This document shows positions 44,365 through 53,589 of a DNA stretch of 64,000 nt, one piece after another. A program made the translations under genes and the position numbers. How positions within the stretch are numbered: position 1 is the first letter of the stretch; each line of letters opens with the position of its first letter. The DNA comes from CAZAOY01 sp964486925 (GTDB lineage Bacteria; Bacillota; Clostridia; Oscillospirales; Ruminococcaceae), in contig CAZAOY010000001.1 of NCBI GenBank assembly GCA_964486925.1, positions 62,001 to 126,000 of the forward strand, written 5' to 3'. The notes below the pieces were generated by a model. It worked only from the letters and a program-made list of their open reading frames with translations, did not search any database and was not told the origin of the DNA.

Positions 44365-45264
44365 GTGGTAAATGTTAAATCTGTTCCAAAAGGTACAAGG
44401 ATTAAAGAGAACGCAGTGTTTAACTGGGTCAGCTTAATACTTATGTCTATTATGACCTTGGCTATTGCATATCCGATCTGGAATGTAGTGGTATCTTCAT
44501 TTAGTAGCGCAGAGCAGTTAGCACTGGGTAATATATCAATTCTACCTAGAGGGTTTACCTTTGAAAACTACATAGCGGTATTTAGAGATACCTCAATCTG
44601 GAATGCATTTGGGATATCCGTCCTAAAGACAGTTATAGGGGTTACAACCCATGTATTGTTTTGTAGTATGGTTGCCTATGGTATGAGCAAGTCAAATCTA
44701 ATGGGGCGAAAAATCTATACCGCAATGGGGATTATAACCATGTTCTTCGGCGGTGGTATGGTTCCTACATATCTACTATATAGACAGCTAGGTCTATTAG
44801 ATAACTTTCTGGTATTTATTATTCCGGCTATGTTTAGCTACTTTGACATGGTAATACTTATGAACTTTTTTAGAGGTATCCCACCCGCAGTTGAGGAATC
44901 TGCAACTATCGACGGTGCGGGGACATGGGCGGTATTTTTAAGGATTATCCTACCACTGTCAAAGCCTGTTATCGCAACTATAGCGTTATTTAACGGGGTA
45001 GGGCAGTGGAATGACTACATGACTGCAAGGATGTTTATAACAAACAAGACGTTATACCCTGTCCAGATGAAGCTGTATGAGATAATTGTACAATCCCAGA
45101 CACAGGCAATGAACAACTCGACTATTGGTGCGGTTCTACCTACCACCACACGTTCAATTCAGCTTGCAACCATCGTTGTAACAGCACTTCCAATTATAAT
45201 TATCTATCCGTTTCTACAAAAATATTTTGTAACAGGAATGACCCTTGGCGCTGTAAAGGAATAA
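44365..45264 (+). CDS. Carbohydrate ABC transporter permease (LplC-like)
   Basis: 299 residues with six membrane helices, EAA loop ATIDGAGTWAVFLRIILPLSKPV and C-terminal YPFLQKYFVTGMTLGAVKE, the hallmark end of LplC/YtcP permeases. GTG start, AGGAGG site. No ATPase gene is in the operon; a shared MsmX-type ATPase elsewhere probably serves it. Confidence 0.87.
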   Translation: MVNVKSVPKGTRIKENAVFNWVSLILMSIMTLAIAYPIWNVVVSSFSSAEQLALGNISILPRGFTFENYIAVFRDTSIWNAFGISVLKTVIGVTTHVLFCSMVAYGMSKSNLMGRKIYTAMGIITMFFGGGMVPTYLLYRQLGLLDNFLVFIIPAMFSYFDMVILMNFFRGIPPAVEESATIDGAGTWAVFLRIILPLSKPVIATIALFNGVGQWNDYMTARMFITNKTLYPVQMKLYEIIVQSQTQAMNNSTIGAVLPTTTRSIQLATIVVTALPIIIIYPFLQKYFVTGMTLGAVKE

Positions 45265-45312
45265 AGCCTTACGGCTAATTAATAAATTAATATATGAAAG
45301 GAAGCAACTATC

Positions 45313-46968
45313 ATGAAAAAAACTAACAAGGTAATAGCATTTGCACTAGCCTCATTGCTTGGAGCATTTGCGCTCACCAGCTGTACAGGCACAGCCTCTA
45401 GCTCTACCCAAAACAGTGAAACAGCTAGCAAGGGGGAGGTATCGGATATTGGATATACCCTAGATCCAGAAACTCCGGCATGGAAGCTAGACAAGACCGA
45501 GGGTGGTAAGATACTATGGTACGTTAACGCCGACTGGTGGAACACAGAGTTTGGTACAGACTTTGTAACAAAGATTATTAAAGAGGATCTTAAGGTAGAT
45601 ATTGAGTTTCAAACCGGTGATGACACCAAGCTAAACGGGTTATTTGGGTCGGGACAGCTTCCTGATATGCTAACGGTGTTTGACACACAGTCCCAAACAG
45701 CAAAGAACGCCGCAACCTGGGCAACCCCGCTAAACGATCTAGCGGATAAATACGATCCGTACTTTTATAAGGTAATTGCACAGCAAACCTTTGACTGGTT
45801 TAAGCTAGCAGATGGTAAAACCTACGGATACCCTAGTTATTCAAATACCACCGCTGACTACGAAAAGGGTCTACTCCAAGCAACAGATTTCTTTGTAATT
45901 AGAGAGGATATCTACAATGCGATTGGAAAACCTTCAATGTCTGATGAGCAGTCCTTCCTAGATGCGCTTAAGCAGATTAAGGAAAAATATCCAGATATAA
46001 CTCCATTTGGTCTACGTAGCTTTGGTTCGGGTACCGCTCCGACTACCAGCTCTATCGGACATCAGTTTCAGGACTTTTTAGGTGTACCGCTCAAAAACGA
46101 CGATAACACCTACTACTACAGAAATCTTGATGAAGAGTACCTAAGATGGATTAGGGTATTTAACAAAGCGTACCGCGCAGGGCTAATCAGCGACGACATG
46201 TTCTCAGACGATGATACAACCTTTGAAGAGAAGGTATCGAGTGGTAGATTTGGTACAGGGTTCTTTACAGGAGCACCTCAGTTGTCTGGTAGTCTACAAA
46301 AGAATATTGCCGCTGATCCTGCCAAAAAGTATATAGCAATAGACGGCCCTAAGAGCAGTCTTGGTAACAACCCAACACTTTCGCAATCGGGTATATCTGG
46401 TTGGACGCTTACCTCAATCACAAAAAACTGCAAAAACCCACAAAAGGCAATGCAGCTATTTACCTACCTAATCAGTGACTACGGCAGACAGGTATGCTTC
46501 TTTGGTAAAGAGAACGAAACCTACACTGTGGACGCACAGGGCAAATACTCCTTCACCCCTGAGGTTGATCAAATGCGTAAGGATAATCCAGACAACTTTA
46601 AAAAGGTTTACAGATTCGGTGAGTTTTGCCTATTCGGACACGATGGTTATATAGTAGAGCACAGCAAGGATAGCACAGTAGATGCGACCCGCCAGATGGT
46701 AGAATGGGGTAAGGGTAAGGTTGCGCCTCACTTTATCCTAGAAAACATCCGTCCGGATGCAGGAACAGCGGCGGCACGAAACCTAACTAATATTGAAACT
46801 CAATGGAGTACAACCCTTACTAATTTAATGCGTGCTCCTGATGATGCAGCATTTGATAAGCTAGTTTTAGATTTTAAAACATTCTTAACCGAAACAGGAT
46901 GGGATGAGATAGTGGCAGGCTACAGCGAAAAGATGAAGTCTAACGCGGAAAAGCTAGGTCTAAAATAG
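45313..46968 (+). CDS. Lipoprotein solute-binding protein of a carbohydrate ABC transporter
   Basis: 551 residues. The N-terminus is a lipoprotein signal (MKK, hydrophobic, then a LTSC lipobox with Cys24), a Ser/Thr linker and a large binding-protein fold of the LipO/YtcQ type (family 1). It would hold the sugar outside the membrane for the two permeases. Aromatic-rich loops (WYVNADWWN) fit carbohydrate binding. RBS is AAGGAAG. Confidence 0.87.
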   Translation: MKKTNKVIAFALASLLGAFALTSCTGTASSSTQNSETASKGEVSDIGYTLDPETPAWKLDKTEGGKILWYVNADWWNTEFGTDFVTKIIKEDLKVDIEFQTGDDTKLNGLFGSGQLPDMLTVFDTQSQTAKNAATWATPLNDLADKYDPYFYKVIAQQTFDWFKLADGKTYGYPSYSNTTADYEKGLLQATDFFVIREDIYNAIGKPSMSDEQSFLDALKQIKEKYPDITPFGLRSFGSGTAPTTSSIGHQFQDFLGVPLKNDDNTYYYRNLDEEYLRWIRVFNKAYRAGLISDDMFSDDDTTFEEKVSSGRFGTGFFTGAPQLSGSLQKNIAADPAKKYIAIDGPKSSLGNNPTLSQSGISGWTLTSITKNCKNPQKAMQLFTYLISDYGRQVCFFGKENETYTVDAQGKYSFTPEVDQMRKDNPDNFKKVYRFGEFCLFGHDGYIVEHSKDSTVDATRQMVEWGKGKVAPHFILENIRPDAGTAAARNLTNIETQWSTTLTNLMRAPDDAAFDKLVLDFKTFLTETGWDEIVAGYSEKMKSNAEKLGLK

Positions 46969-46990
46969 AGTAAATAAGGTTTGATTATAC

Positions 46991-47030
46991 AGTGCATCAC
47001 CCTACAAAATAATACTGTAGGGTGTGCACT
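46991..47030 (+). terminator. Hairpin after the binding-protein gene
   Basis: AGTGCA plus CACCCTACA pairs with TGTAGGGTG plus TGCACT. There is no T tract, so it could be an mRNA-stabilising hairpin rather than a full terminator. Confidence 0.55.
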
Positions 47031-47136
47031 ATGTATGTGATATATTGAGTGATATGTAATTTTTAATAATAGTTAATGTTTTGCTTTTCTAATTTAGCTG
47101 TGTTTGTAAAAGTTATCTTAAATTTTACTATATCCA

Positions 47137-47166
47137 TTGACTTTAATGCGGTAAAGATGTTATTAT
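47137..47166 (+). promoter_or_regulatory. Promoter of the LacI-type gene
   Basis: TTGACT, an 18-bp spacer, TATTAT. Confidence 0.6.
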
Positions 47167-47244
47167 ATTATTAGTGCTATGTTTTTAACTAGCAATTTTA
47201 GGGAAGGTATTATCTATATGAGTATAGAAAGGGGGTATTAGAAG

Positions 47245-48255
47245 ATGATTACCATTAAAGATGTTGCAAAACGGGCGGGGGTATCTATATCTACGGTTTC
47301 ATATGCTTTAAATGGTGCAGATTGTGTAAAACAAGCAACTAAGGAGCGGGTTTTAAAGGCGGCTAAGGAATTAAACTATGTACCAAACATTAATGCTAAG
47401 CTTTTAAAAACTCAAAAAACCAACAACTTAGGTATATTTTTGCCAAATATACACACATCATTTTACACTAAGCTTATTCAGTCCATGTATTTAGCATGTA
47501 CAGCAAACAACTATGCATTGGTTGTGCATATCAGTAACTCTTATACAAGTAAACAGCTGGTTGCGGCTATACTGTCCTCAAATGTTGATGGAGTGGTTAT
47601 ACTAAATGAACATCTTGAAGATATCGATATTGCACTGCTTAAAACCAAGGAGATCCCTTATGTATTTCTAGATAAGCCTATTGAGGACGATCGAATGTCC
47701 AGTATCCTTATTAACAACGAGATGGGTATTGTTCAAGGGGTTGAATATCTTATCCATTCGGGGCACAAGGATATTGCCTTTTTGCGCGGTAACGACAACT
47801 TTGATGGTTGTGAAAGACTAGAGGTATTTAAGAAGGTAATGGAGAAATATTCACTACCGGTTCGCAACGACTTTATCCTAAATGGTTTCTTTGAAACCAA
47901 TGCGGCATACAATGCTGTTCGTGGGGTGTTACCTCATATTAAGCATAAGCCGGATGCAATATTCTGTGCGAATGATGAGATGGCACTAGGCTGTATGCAG
48001 GCATTAGCAGATCTAAACATTAGCGTACCCGAGGAGGTAAGCGTAATGGGATTTGACGACGGACAGGCGGCAGACATCTGTCCGATACCGCTAACAACTA
48101 TACTAAACCCTACCCAAGATATCGGAAAGAACGCAATTCTAGAGCTATTAAGGTTAATAAAAGATCCAGACCAAAAGGGGAAGATAATACGCATTGATAC
48201 AGAGCTTATAATACGCCGATCATGCCAGATACGTTTTAGCAATACAATAAAATAA
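47245..48255 (+). CDS. LacI family transcriptional regulator
   Basis: 336 residues. The N-terminal helix-turn-helix and hinge (TIKDVAKRAGVSISTVSYALNG) is followed by a periplasmic-binding-like effector domain with VDGVVILNE and SVMGFDDGQAADICPIPLTTI. It probably controls the sugar ABC operon and the GH30 gene; operator candidates lie upstream of that operon. Effector unknown. RBS is AAAGGGGG. Confidence 0.9.
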   Translation: MITIKDVAKRAGVSISTVSYALNGADCVKQATKERVLKAAKELNYVPNINAKLLKTQKTNNLGIFLPNIHTSFYTKLIQSMYLACTANNYALVVHISNSYTSKQLVAAILSSNVDGVVILNEHLEDIDIALLKTKEIPYVFLDKPIEDDRMSSILINNEMGIVQGVEYLIHSGHKDIAFLRGNDNFDGCERLEVFKKVMEKYSLPVRNDFILNGFFETNAAYNAVRGVLPHIKHKPDAIFCANDEMALGCMQALADLNISVPEEVSVMGFDDGQAADICPIPLTTILNPTQDIGKNAILELLRLIKDPDQKGKIIRIDTELIIRRSCQIRFSNTIK

Positions 48256-48354
48256 ATATTTCCACAGCTCCTATAAATTATGCAAACCTATAGCTATTGG
48301 GTTTTGCATAGCTAATAAAGAAAAATAAATTTCTACTGAAAGGAAGCCTTAACC

Positions 48355-49692
48355 ATGAAAAATACTGTTAAGATAACTGAATATATAGACAACAAGGCGG
48401 TAACTTCCGATAAACAACTGTCCTTTACAAAGGACAACAACACCGAGATGAAATCGATAAATATCTACCCGCTTGTTACCTATCAACCGATAGAAGGGTT
48501 TGGTGGGGCAGCTACAGAGGCGACTGCATATACCTGGTCGCTAATGGATGACAATGGAAAGGATGAGTTAATCGAAGCATACTTTGGGGAGAAGGGAAGT
48601 AGGTACAGCTGTCTGCGTATCTCTTTAGATAGCTGTGACTTTAGTATTGGGCACTATCAGGCGGTAACCGATAAGGATGACACCGAGTTTAAGAGCTTTA
48701 CGCTAGAACGTGATGAGAAATACGTAATCCCATTTATCAAGGCGGCACAAGCAAAGCTAGGAAAAAAGGTGGATATAATCCTATCTCCATGGAGTCCGCC
48801 TGATTTTATGAAGACAACAGGAGAGCGAAATAACGGTGGTCAGCTTAAACCTGAATACAGTAACGCATGGGCAGAGTATATCTGTCGTTACATAAAGGAA
48901 TACAGACAGCGTGGCTTTAACGTTACCATGCTTACCATACAAAACGAACCAAACGCAAAGCAGACCTGGGACTCCTGCCTATATGATGGTGCTATGGAGA
49001 AGGTGTTTTTGCGTGACCACCTTCATCCTGCGCTTAAGCGTAACGGTATTGACATTGAGGTGTATATCTGGGATCATAACAAAGAACGTGCTTATGAGCG
49101 CGCGGTGGAGATTATCGACGATACCACAATTGAGATGATAACAGGGCTAGCGTTTCACTGGTACACAGGTGAACATTTTGATACGCTTAGGATGATAAAG
49201 GAGAGGTTTCCAACCCTAAAGCTTGCATTCACAGAAGGGTGTGTAGAGTATAATCGTTTTGCAAACAACAATCAGCTACAGAATGCTAGGATGTACGCAC
49301 ATGACATCTTCGGTGACCTTAATAACGGTATGAACCGATTCTTTGACTGGAATCTATTACTAGATGAACAGGGCGGACCTAACCATGTTAGTAACTTTTG
49401 TGATGCGCCGATTATGTTTGACCGAGGCAGTAAGGAAATTCGTTGTAATCTTTCATATAGATATATCTGGCATTTTAGCCATTTCCTAAAAGAAGGTGCG
49501 GTAAGGGTTGCTACCTCAAAGTACACCGATGACCTTGATTTAACAGCATATAAAAATTCTGACGGCAGTGTAGTTGCGGTTATGATGAATAAAACAGATA
49601 AACCTATCCCTGTATCTACTAGGATTGAGGGTCAGGTTTGTAATGATGTACTACCTGGTAATGCTATCGCTACTATGGTGATTAATTTGTAG
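48355..49692 (+). CDS. Glycoside hydrolase family 30 enzyme
   Basis: 445 residues: a TIM barrel with a beta-sandwich contributed by both termini, as in GH30. The acid/base is probably Glu198 (TIQNEP) and the nucleophile Glu294 (AFTEG). Known GH30 activities are glucosylceramidase, beta-1,6-glucanase, beta-xylosidase and beta-fucosidase; the substrate cannot be told. No signal peptide is present, so it should act inside the cell on sugar imported by the adjacent transporter. RBS is GAAAGGAAG. Confidence 0.88.
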   Translation: MKNTVKITEYIDNKAVTSDKQLSFTKDNNTEMKSINIYPLVTYQPIEGFGGAATEATAYTWSLMDDNGKDELIEAYFGEKGSRYSCLRISLDSCDFSIGHYQAVTDKDDTEFKSFTLERDEKYVIPFIKAAQAKLGKKVDIILSPWSPPDFMKTTGERNNGGQLKPEYSNAWAEYICRYIKEYRQRGFNVTMLTIQNEPNAKQTWDSCLYDGAMEKVFLRDHLHPALKRNGIDIEVYIWDHNKERAYERAVEIIDDTTIEMITGLAFHWYTGEHFDTLRMIKERFPTLKLAFTEGCVEYNRFANNNQLQNARMYAHDIFGDLNNGMNRFFDWNLLLDEQGGPNHVSNFCDAPIMFDRGSKEIRCNLSYRYIWHFSHFLKEGAVRVATSKYTDDLDLTAYKNSDGSVVAVMMNKTDKPIPVSTRIEGQVCNDVLPGNAIATMVINL

Positions 49693-49725
49693 AAAGGGTT
49701 AGTATTAAATACAGTTTATATATTA

Positions 49726-49757
49726 AAGTCCACCTTATTGGTGGGCTTATATTTTTG
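49726..49757 (+). terminator. Terminator after the GH30 gene
   Basis: AAGTCCACC pairs with GGTGGGCTT (one G-T pair), then ATATTTTT. Confidence 0.7.
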
Positions 49758-49863
49758 AGGTATTGTTAGTTGAAAAATCAATAATTGTTTACAAAAGATA
49801 GCATAAAAAGAGAGGAAACTAATATTTTATTCTGTTAAACTAAAGGTCAAGGGGGGTGAGATT

Positions 49864-50517
49864 ATGGAATGGTTAAGGTGTTTAAACCAAGCAGTTAAAT
49901 ATATAGAGGATAACCTAACTGGAAATATATCATATGATGAAGCCGCAAGGATAGCTTGTTGTTCCACCTATTATTTTCAGCGGATGTTTTCCTGTGTTTT
50001 AGGTGTTTCGGTTTCAGAGTATATACGACGTAGAAGGATGACAGCCGCCGCATATGAACTGCAATCGGGTAGTTATAGATACTTGGATGTTAGTATAAAA
50101 TACGGCTACGACTCGCCTACAGCGTTTAATAGGGCGTTTCAAAGTGTTCATGGTGTACCGCCTTCTGCCGCTCGTATTAGTGGAACTATACTAAAAACCT
50201 ATCCTCCAATGGGATTGTCTGTTAATGTGACCGGAAGTCAAGGTATGTCATATAAAATTATCGAAAATCAACCTATCCGAGTTGTAGGGGTAAGAACAAA
50301 GCTCAAAGAGGATATAAATGAAAACTATAGAATTGTTCCCGAGTTTTGGGATAAAGCGTTAGATTGCGGTCTAATTGAGGAGATAGGGGGGATGTCTAAT
50401 CAAAATCCCTATGGATTGTTAGGGGTCAGCGTTTATCAAAACCCAGACGAAATCTACTACTATATTGCGGCGGCAACAGCTAAAGCTGTAACAGATACAT
50501 TTCTGTTACAGCTTTAG
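49864..50517 (+). CDS. AraC family regulator, probably 3'-truncated
   Basis: 217 residues. The N-terminal 105 are a full AraC double helix-turn-helix (ISYDEAARIACCSTYYFQRMF, YGYDSPTAFNRAFQ). From about residue 115 a GyrI-like effector domain starts (YKIIENQPIRVVGVRT) but ends at YYYIAAATAKAVTDTFLLQL, about 60-70 residues short of the usual length. The last codons lie inside the terminator hairpin of the convergent kinase gene, suggesting a deletion joined the two. Confidence 0.8.
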   Translation: MEWLRCLNQAVKYIEDNLTGNISYDEAARIACCSTYYFQRMFSCVLGVSVSEYIRRRRMTAAAYELQSGSYRYLDVSIKYGYDSPTAFNRAFQSVHGVPPSAARISGTILKTYPPMGLSVNVTGSQGMSYKIIENQPIRVVGVRTKLKEDINENYRIVPEFWDKALDCGLIEEIGGMSNQNPYGLLGVSVYQNPDEIYYYIAAATAKAVTDTFLLQL

Positions 50518-50519
50518 CT
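50478..50519. terminator. Bidirectional terminator overlapping two gene ends
   Basis: A perfect 17-bp stem (AGCTAAAGCTGTAACAG with its complement) and 8-nt loop. It contains the last codons and stop of the AraC gene and touches the stop of the sensor kinase gene. Confidence 0.85.
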
Positions 50520-52026
50520 ATATTAATGTTTCAGTGTCACTATCGGCGGAGTTTATCTCGTTTGTACAGCTTAGGGTGAACCAGAAGTTGCTACCCTGTC
50601 CTAGGGTACTAGATACCCCGAAGGATACATTATGGGCGGTTAGGATGGTCTTTACAATCGACAGTCCAAGCCCAGTACCTTTACCCCTGCTTACTGACGA
50701 GCGGTAGGGCTTGTAGTACCTATCCCAGATTAGGGTAATTACATTTGGGTCGATACCTACACCATGGTCGATAATCTCGACACGTACAAGCTGATCGGTG
50801 TCCTTAAGCAGATTAATTACCACCGTTTTATCTTCTCCAATATGGGCGATTGCGTTGTTAATTAGATTATACAGTACCTGCTCGATACGTGGTCTGTCCG
50901 CCCAGACTATAAGAGGGGAGGACTTGGGGATGTTAAGCTGTATGTTATATCCGTTACTCTGTCGGTATACCTCAAAACGGGAGGATACATTTCGTAGCAT
51001 GGTAATTATACAAAAGCCTTCACACTCAAGCTTTTTTACCCCCGCTTGGAGTAGAGATAGATCCATAATATCCCCGACAAGCTCGCTTAGACGATCGGTT
51101 TCATCGACGATTATCTCCAGTTGGTGGTTTCGTGTTACCTTGTCCTCGCCTGTGATATCCCGCATTAACTCTGCATACCCCTTAATCATGGTAAGGGGGG
51201 TCTTAAGGTCATGGGATACATTTGCGATAAGCTCACGTTGCATGGTAGTGGTGGTTTTAATCTGCTCTACCATATAGTTAAAGCTTTTACCTAGCTGTGA
51301 TATCTCGTCCTGCCCTGATACCGCCGCCTTTACGTTTAAATCCCCATTAGTTACTCTACCAAAGCTTGTGTTAAGCTGTTTTATCGGGCGGGTAATAAAC
51401 ATGGAAAGCACAAAGGAAACTATCGTTACCACCACTAAAACAATTAGAGATATAAAAAGCAGTTGAGAGGATATAATTGCTGTGGTTTCCTTTACAGGTG
51501 CTAGGGAAGCGGTGATTATTAGCAGATAGTTATAGCTCTTGTCCACCTCGTGGGTTCCTGCTACAAGGTATCCCACCGAGGAGCTATCATCCTTTGAGTC
51601 CTTAACTGTAAAGGTTTGTGTCCCTTCATTGTCATAGATCTGGCTTAGTATCCTCATCCTGTTTGTTTGATTTTGATGAAGGAAGCAGGAGTTAGATAAC
51701 CCTTCGTTTCGGATTATTGGGACACCATTGCTGTTGCTTATCTCAATACACATGTTGTTCTTTAGTGCAAGCTCGTATAGATAGGAGGAAAGCTTTGAAA
51801 AGTCCTCGTCCTTAATCTGTGACCGCACATTTTCGATAACACGTGCAACCTCGTCATGCTTTTTATTTAGGTACTGCTTTTCTAAAAGCACAACACCGAG
51901 GATATAGATAAGTAGTAGCGTAATTACAAGGGATAACACCATAGCGCCCCAGATTCTAAACCTTATGGAGTGAAACGGCTTAACAAACCGCTGTATTGAC
52001 AGCTTTTGACCTTTAAGCTTCATCAT
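50518..52026 (-). CDS. Sensor histidine kinase
   Basis: 502 residues: membrane helix, an extracellular sensor (about 55-180), a second helix, a HAMP domain (ITRPIKQLNTSF), HisKA with NVSHDLKTPL and a HATPase domain with NNAIAH, DHGVGI and GKGTGLGLSI. It would phosphorylate the response regulator encoded just upstream. The start overlaps the regulator's stop by 14 nt, so the two are coupled. Signal unknown. Confidence 0.9.
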   Translation of the reverse strand: MMKLKGQKLSIQRFVKPFHSIRFRIWGAMVLSLVITLLLIYILGVVLLEKQYLNKKHDEVARVIENVRSQIKDEDFSKLSSYLYELALKNNMCIEISNSNGVPIIRNEGLSNSCFLHQNQTNRMRILSQIYDNEGTQTFTVKDSKDDSSSVGYLVAGTHEVDKSYNYLLIITASLAPVKETTAIISSQLLFISLIVLVVVTIVSFVLSMFITRPIKQLNTSFGRVTNGDLNVKAAVSGQDEISQLGKSFNYMVEQIKTTTTMQRELIANVSHDLKTPLTMIKGYAELMRDITGEDKVTRNHQLEIIVDETDRLSELVGDIMDLSLLQAGVKKLECEGFCIITMLRNVSSRFEVYRQSNGYNIQLNIPKSSPLIVWADRPRIEQVLYNLINNAIAHIGEDKTVVINLLKDTDQLVRVEIIDHGVGIDPNVITLIWDRYYKPYRSSVSRGKGTGLGLSIVKTILTAHNVSFGVSSTLGQGSNFWFTLSCTNEINSADSDTETLI

Positions 52027-52690
52027 ATCGATACCCTATACCCCATACCGTTTTAATCAGATCTCTATATGCTCCCAGACTGTTTCGTAACATCTTTACA
52101 TGGGTATCAACCGTACGGGTGTCTGCTCCAAAGTTGTATCCCCAAAGATCCTTAAGTAGCTTTTCTCTTGTTAAAGCTATCCCCTTGTTTGCCACAAAAT
52201 AGGCAAACAGCTCAAACTCCTTAGGGGTAAGCTCACAAGGCTTGCCATCTACCGTCATACTATACGAGATAGGATTAAAGACAATCCCCTTGTGGCTATA
52301 TATCTTTGTAGACGCTATACTGTCCTTACTTCCTACACGTTTTAGTATAACCTTTATCCGAGATAAAAGCTCACGTGGGCTAAAGGGTTTACTTACGTAA
52401 TCATCCGCTCCAAGGTCAAACCCCATTATCTTATCGTACTCTTCATTCTTTGCGGTAAGCAGTATTATCGGAAGATCGGAGAACTCACGAATCCTTCGCA
52501 TGGCGGTAATACCGTCCATCTTTGGCATCATAACGTCCATAACTATCATGTCAAATTCGTTAGAGCTAGCAAGGCTTACCGCTTGTGCTCCATCACTCGC
52601 TTCGGTAACGATGTGGTTATCAAACTCTAAATACTGCCGTACAAGATCTCTGATTAGTGGTTCATCATCCACTATTAGGATACTGCTCAT
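52013..52690 (-). CDS. OmpR-family response regulator
   Basis: 225 residues: a receiver domain with the phospho-acceptor Asp in VMDVMMPKMDG and the KPFSPRELLSR switch Lys, then an OmpR/PhoB winged helix (LTPKEFELFAYFVAN, TVDTHVKMLR, IKTVWGIGYRYD). It pairs with the downstream kinase. GGAGGAAGATGG precedes the ATG. Confidence 0.93.
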   Translation of the reverse strand: MSSILIVDDEPLIRDLVRQYLEFDNHIVTEASDGAQAVSLASSNEFDMIVMDVMMPKMDGITAMRRIREFSDLPIILLTAKNEEYDKIMGFDLGADDYVSKPFSPRELLSRIKVILKRVGSKDSIASTKIYSHKGIVFNPISYSMTVDGKPCELTPKEFELFAYFVANKGIALTREKLLKDLWGYNFGADTRTVDTHVKMLRNSLGAYRDLIKTVWGIGYRYDEA

Positions 52691-52748
52691 CCATCTTCCT
52701 CCTTAATATCTACAAACAACAGCTATAACAAGCTTAGCTATAGATAGC

Positions 52749-53486
52749 TTAGTTGTCCTCTGGCAGGCTAGGGTATCCCCATCCATCAACATCTCCACGC
52801 CGCATAGCGCCAAACAAACGATATGTAAAACCTTCATCCTCTCGCTCACGTTTGGCAAGCCATTCCTTTGTCTTTGTTCGGTTGGTATAACCGTCCGCAG
52901 GGCACTCACTTTTAATGATAGGCAGGTTGTTCTTTATCGCCGCCCTTCTAATATCCTTCTCGGGAGCGAACACAAGAGGTCGAATCAAGTGGATATCCTT
53001 TATCGACAGATAGCTTTTAGGTGAGAAGCAACCGATACGACCTTCATTAAAGAGATTCATAACAAAGGTTTCCACCGCATCATTATAATGGTGTCCTAGC
53101 GCTATCTTGTTGCAGTTTTGCAGCTTTGCCGCATCATGAAGCGCCCCTCTTCGCATACGAGCGCATAGGCTACATGGGTTTTCTTCCTTTCGGATGTCAA
53201 ATACAATCTCTCCGATATCGGTTAGCTGTATTACATGCTTTACCCCTAACTCGTCACACATCCTTGTGACAGGGGAGTAGTCGGTAGTAACGCCCTTAAA
53301 CCTCGGGTCGAGGGTAATGGCTATCACCTCATAGTCAATCCCGATAAACCGTTTTAACAGCGCTAGCCCCCTAACCATTACTACCGAATCTTTTCCGCCT
53401 GAAACCCCAACTGCTATCCTATCCCCGTTCTGGATTAGGTTAAACTCTTGTATCGCCTTTCTCATATATCCTAGAATCTTCTGCAT
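52749..53486 (-). CDS. TtcA-like tRNA thiolation family protein
   Basis: 245 residues of the PP-loop ATPase family. The ATP motif is VGVSGGKDSV; a CSLC pair and a later Cys (KSECPADG) match the TtcA arrangement that holds an iron-sulfur cluster and thiolates cytidine 32 of tRNA. Small TtcA-like proteins without tRNA targets also exist. It lies just upstream of the two-component genes on the same strand, with no visible functional tie. Confidence 0.75.
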   Translation of the reverse strand: MQKILGYMRKAIQEFNLIQNGDRIAVGVSGGKDSVVMVRGLALLKRFIGIDYEVIAITLDPRFKGVTTDYSPVTRMCDELGVKHVIQLTDIGEIVFDIRKEENPCSLCARMRRGALHDAAKLQNCNKIALGHHYNDAVETFVMNLFNEGRIGCFSPKSYLSIKDIHLIRPLVFAPEKDIRRAAIKNNLPIIKSECPADGYTNRTKTKEWLAKREREDEGFTYRLFGAMRRGDVDGWGYPSLPEDN

Positions 53487-53589
53487 TATAAGTATTGCCT
53501 TTCTTTTTTAGACTTTTCAACGCTAGTCTTCTTGTAAAATCTCTTAGCTATAGTACTTTTTGATGTTAGTCGAAAGTTTATCCCTACAA

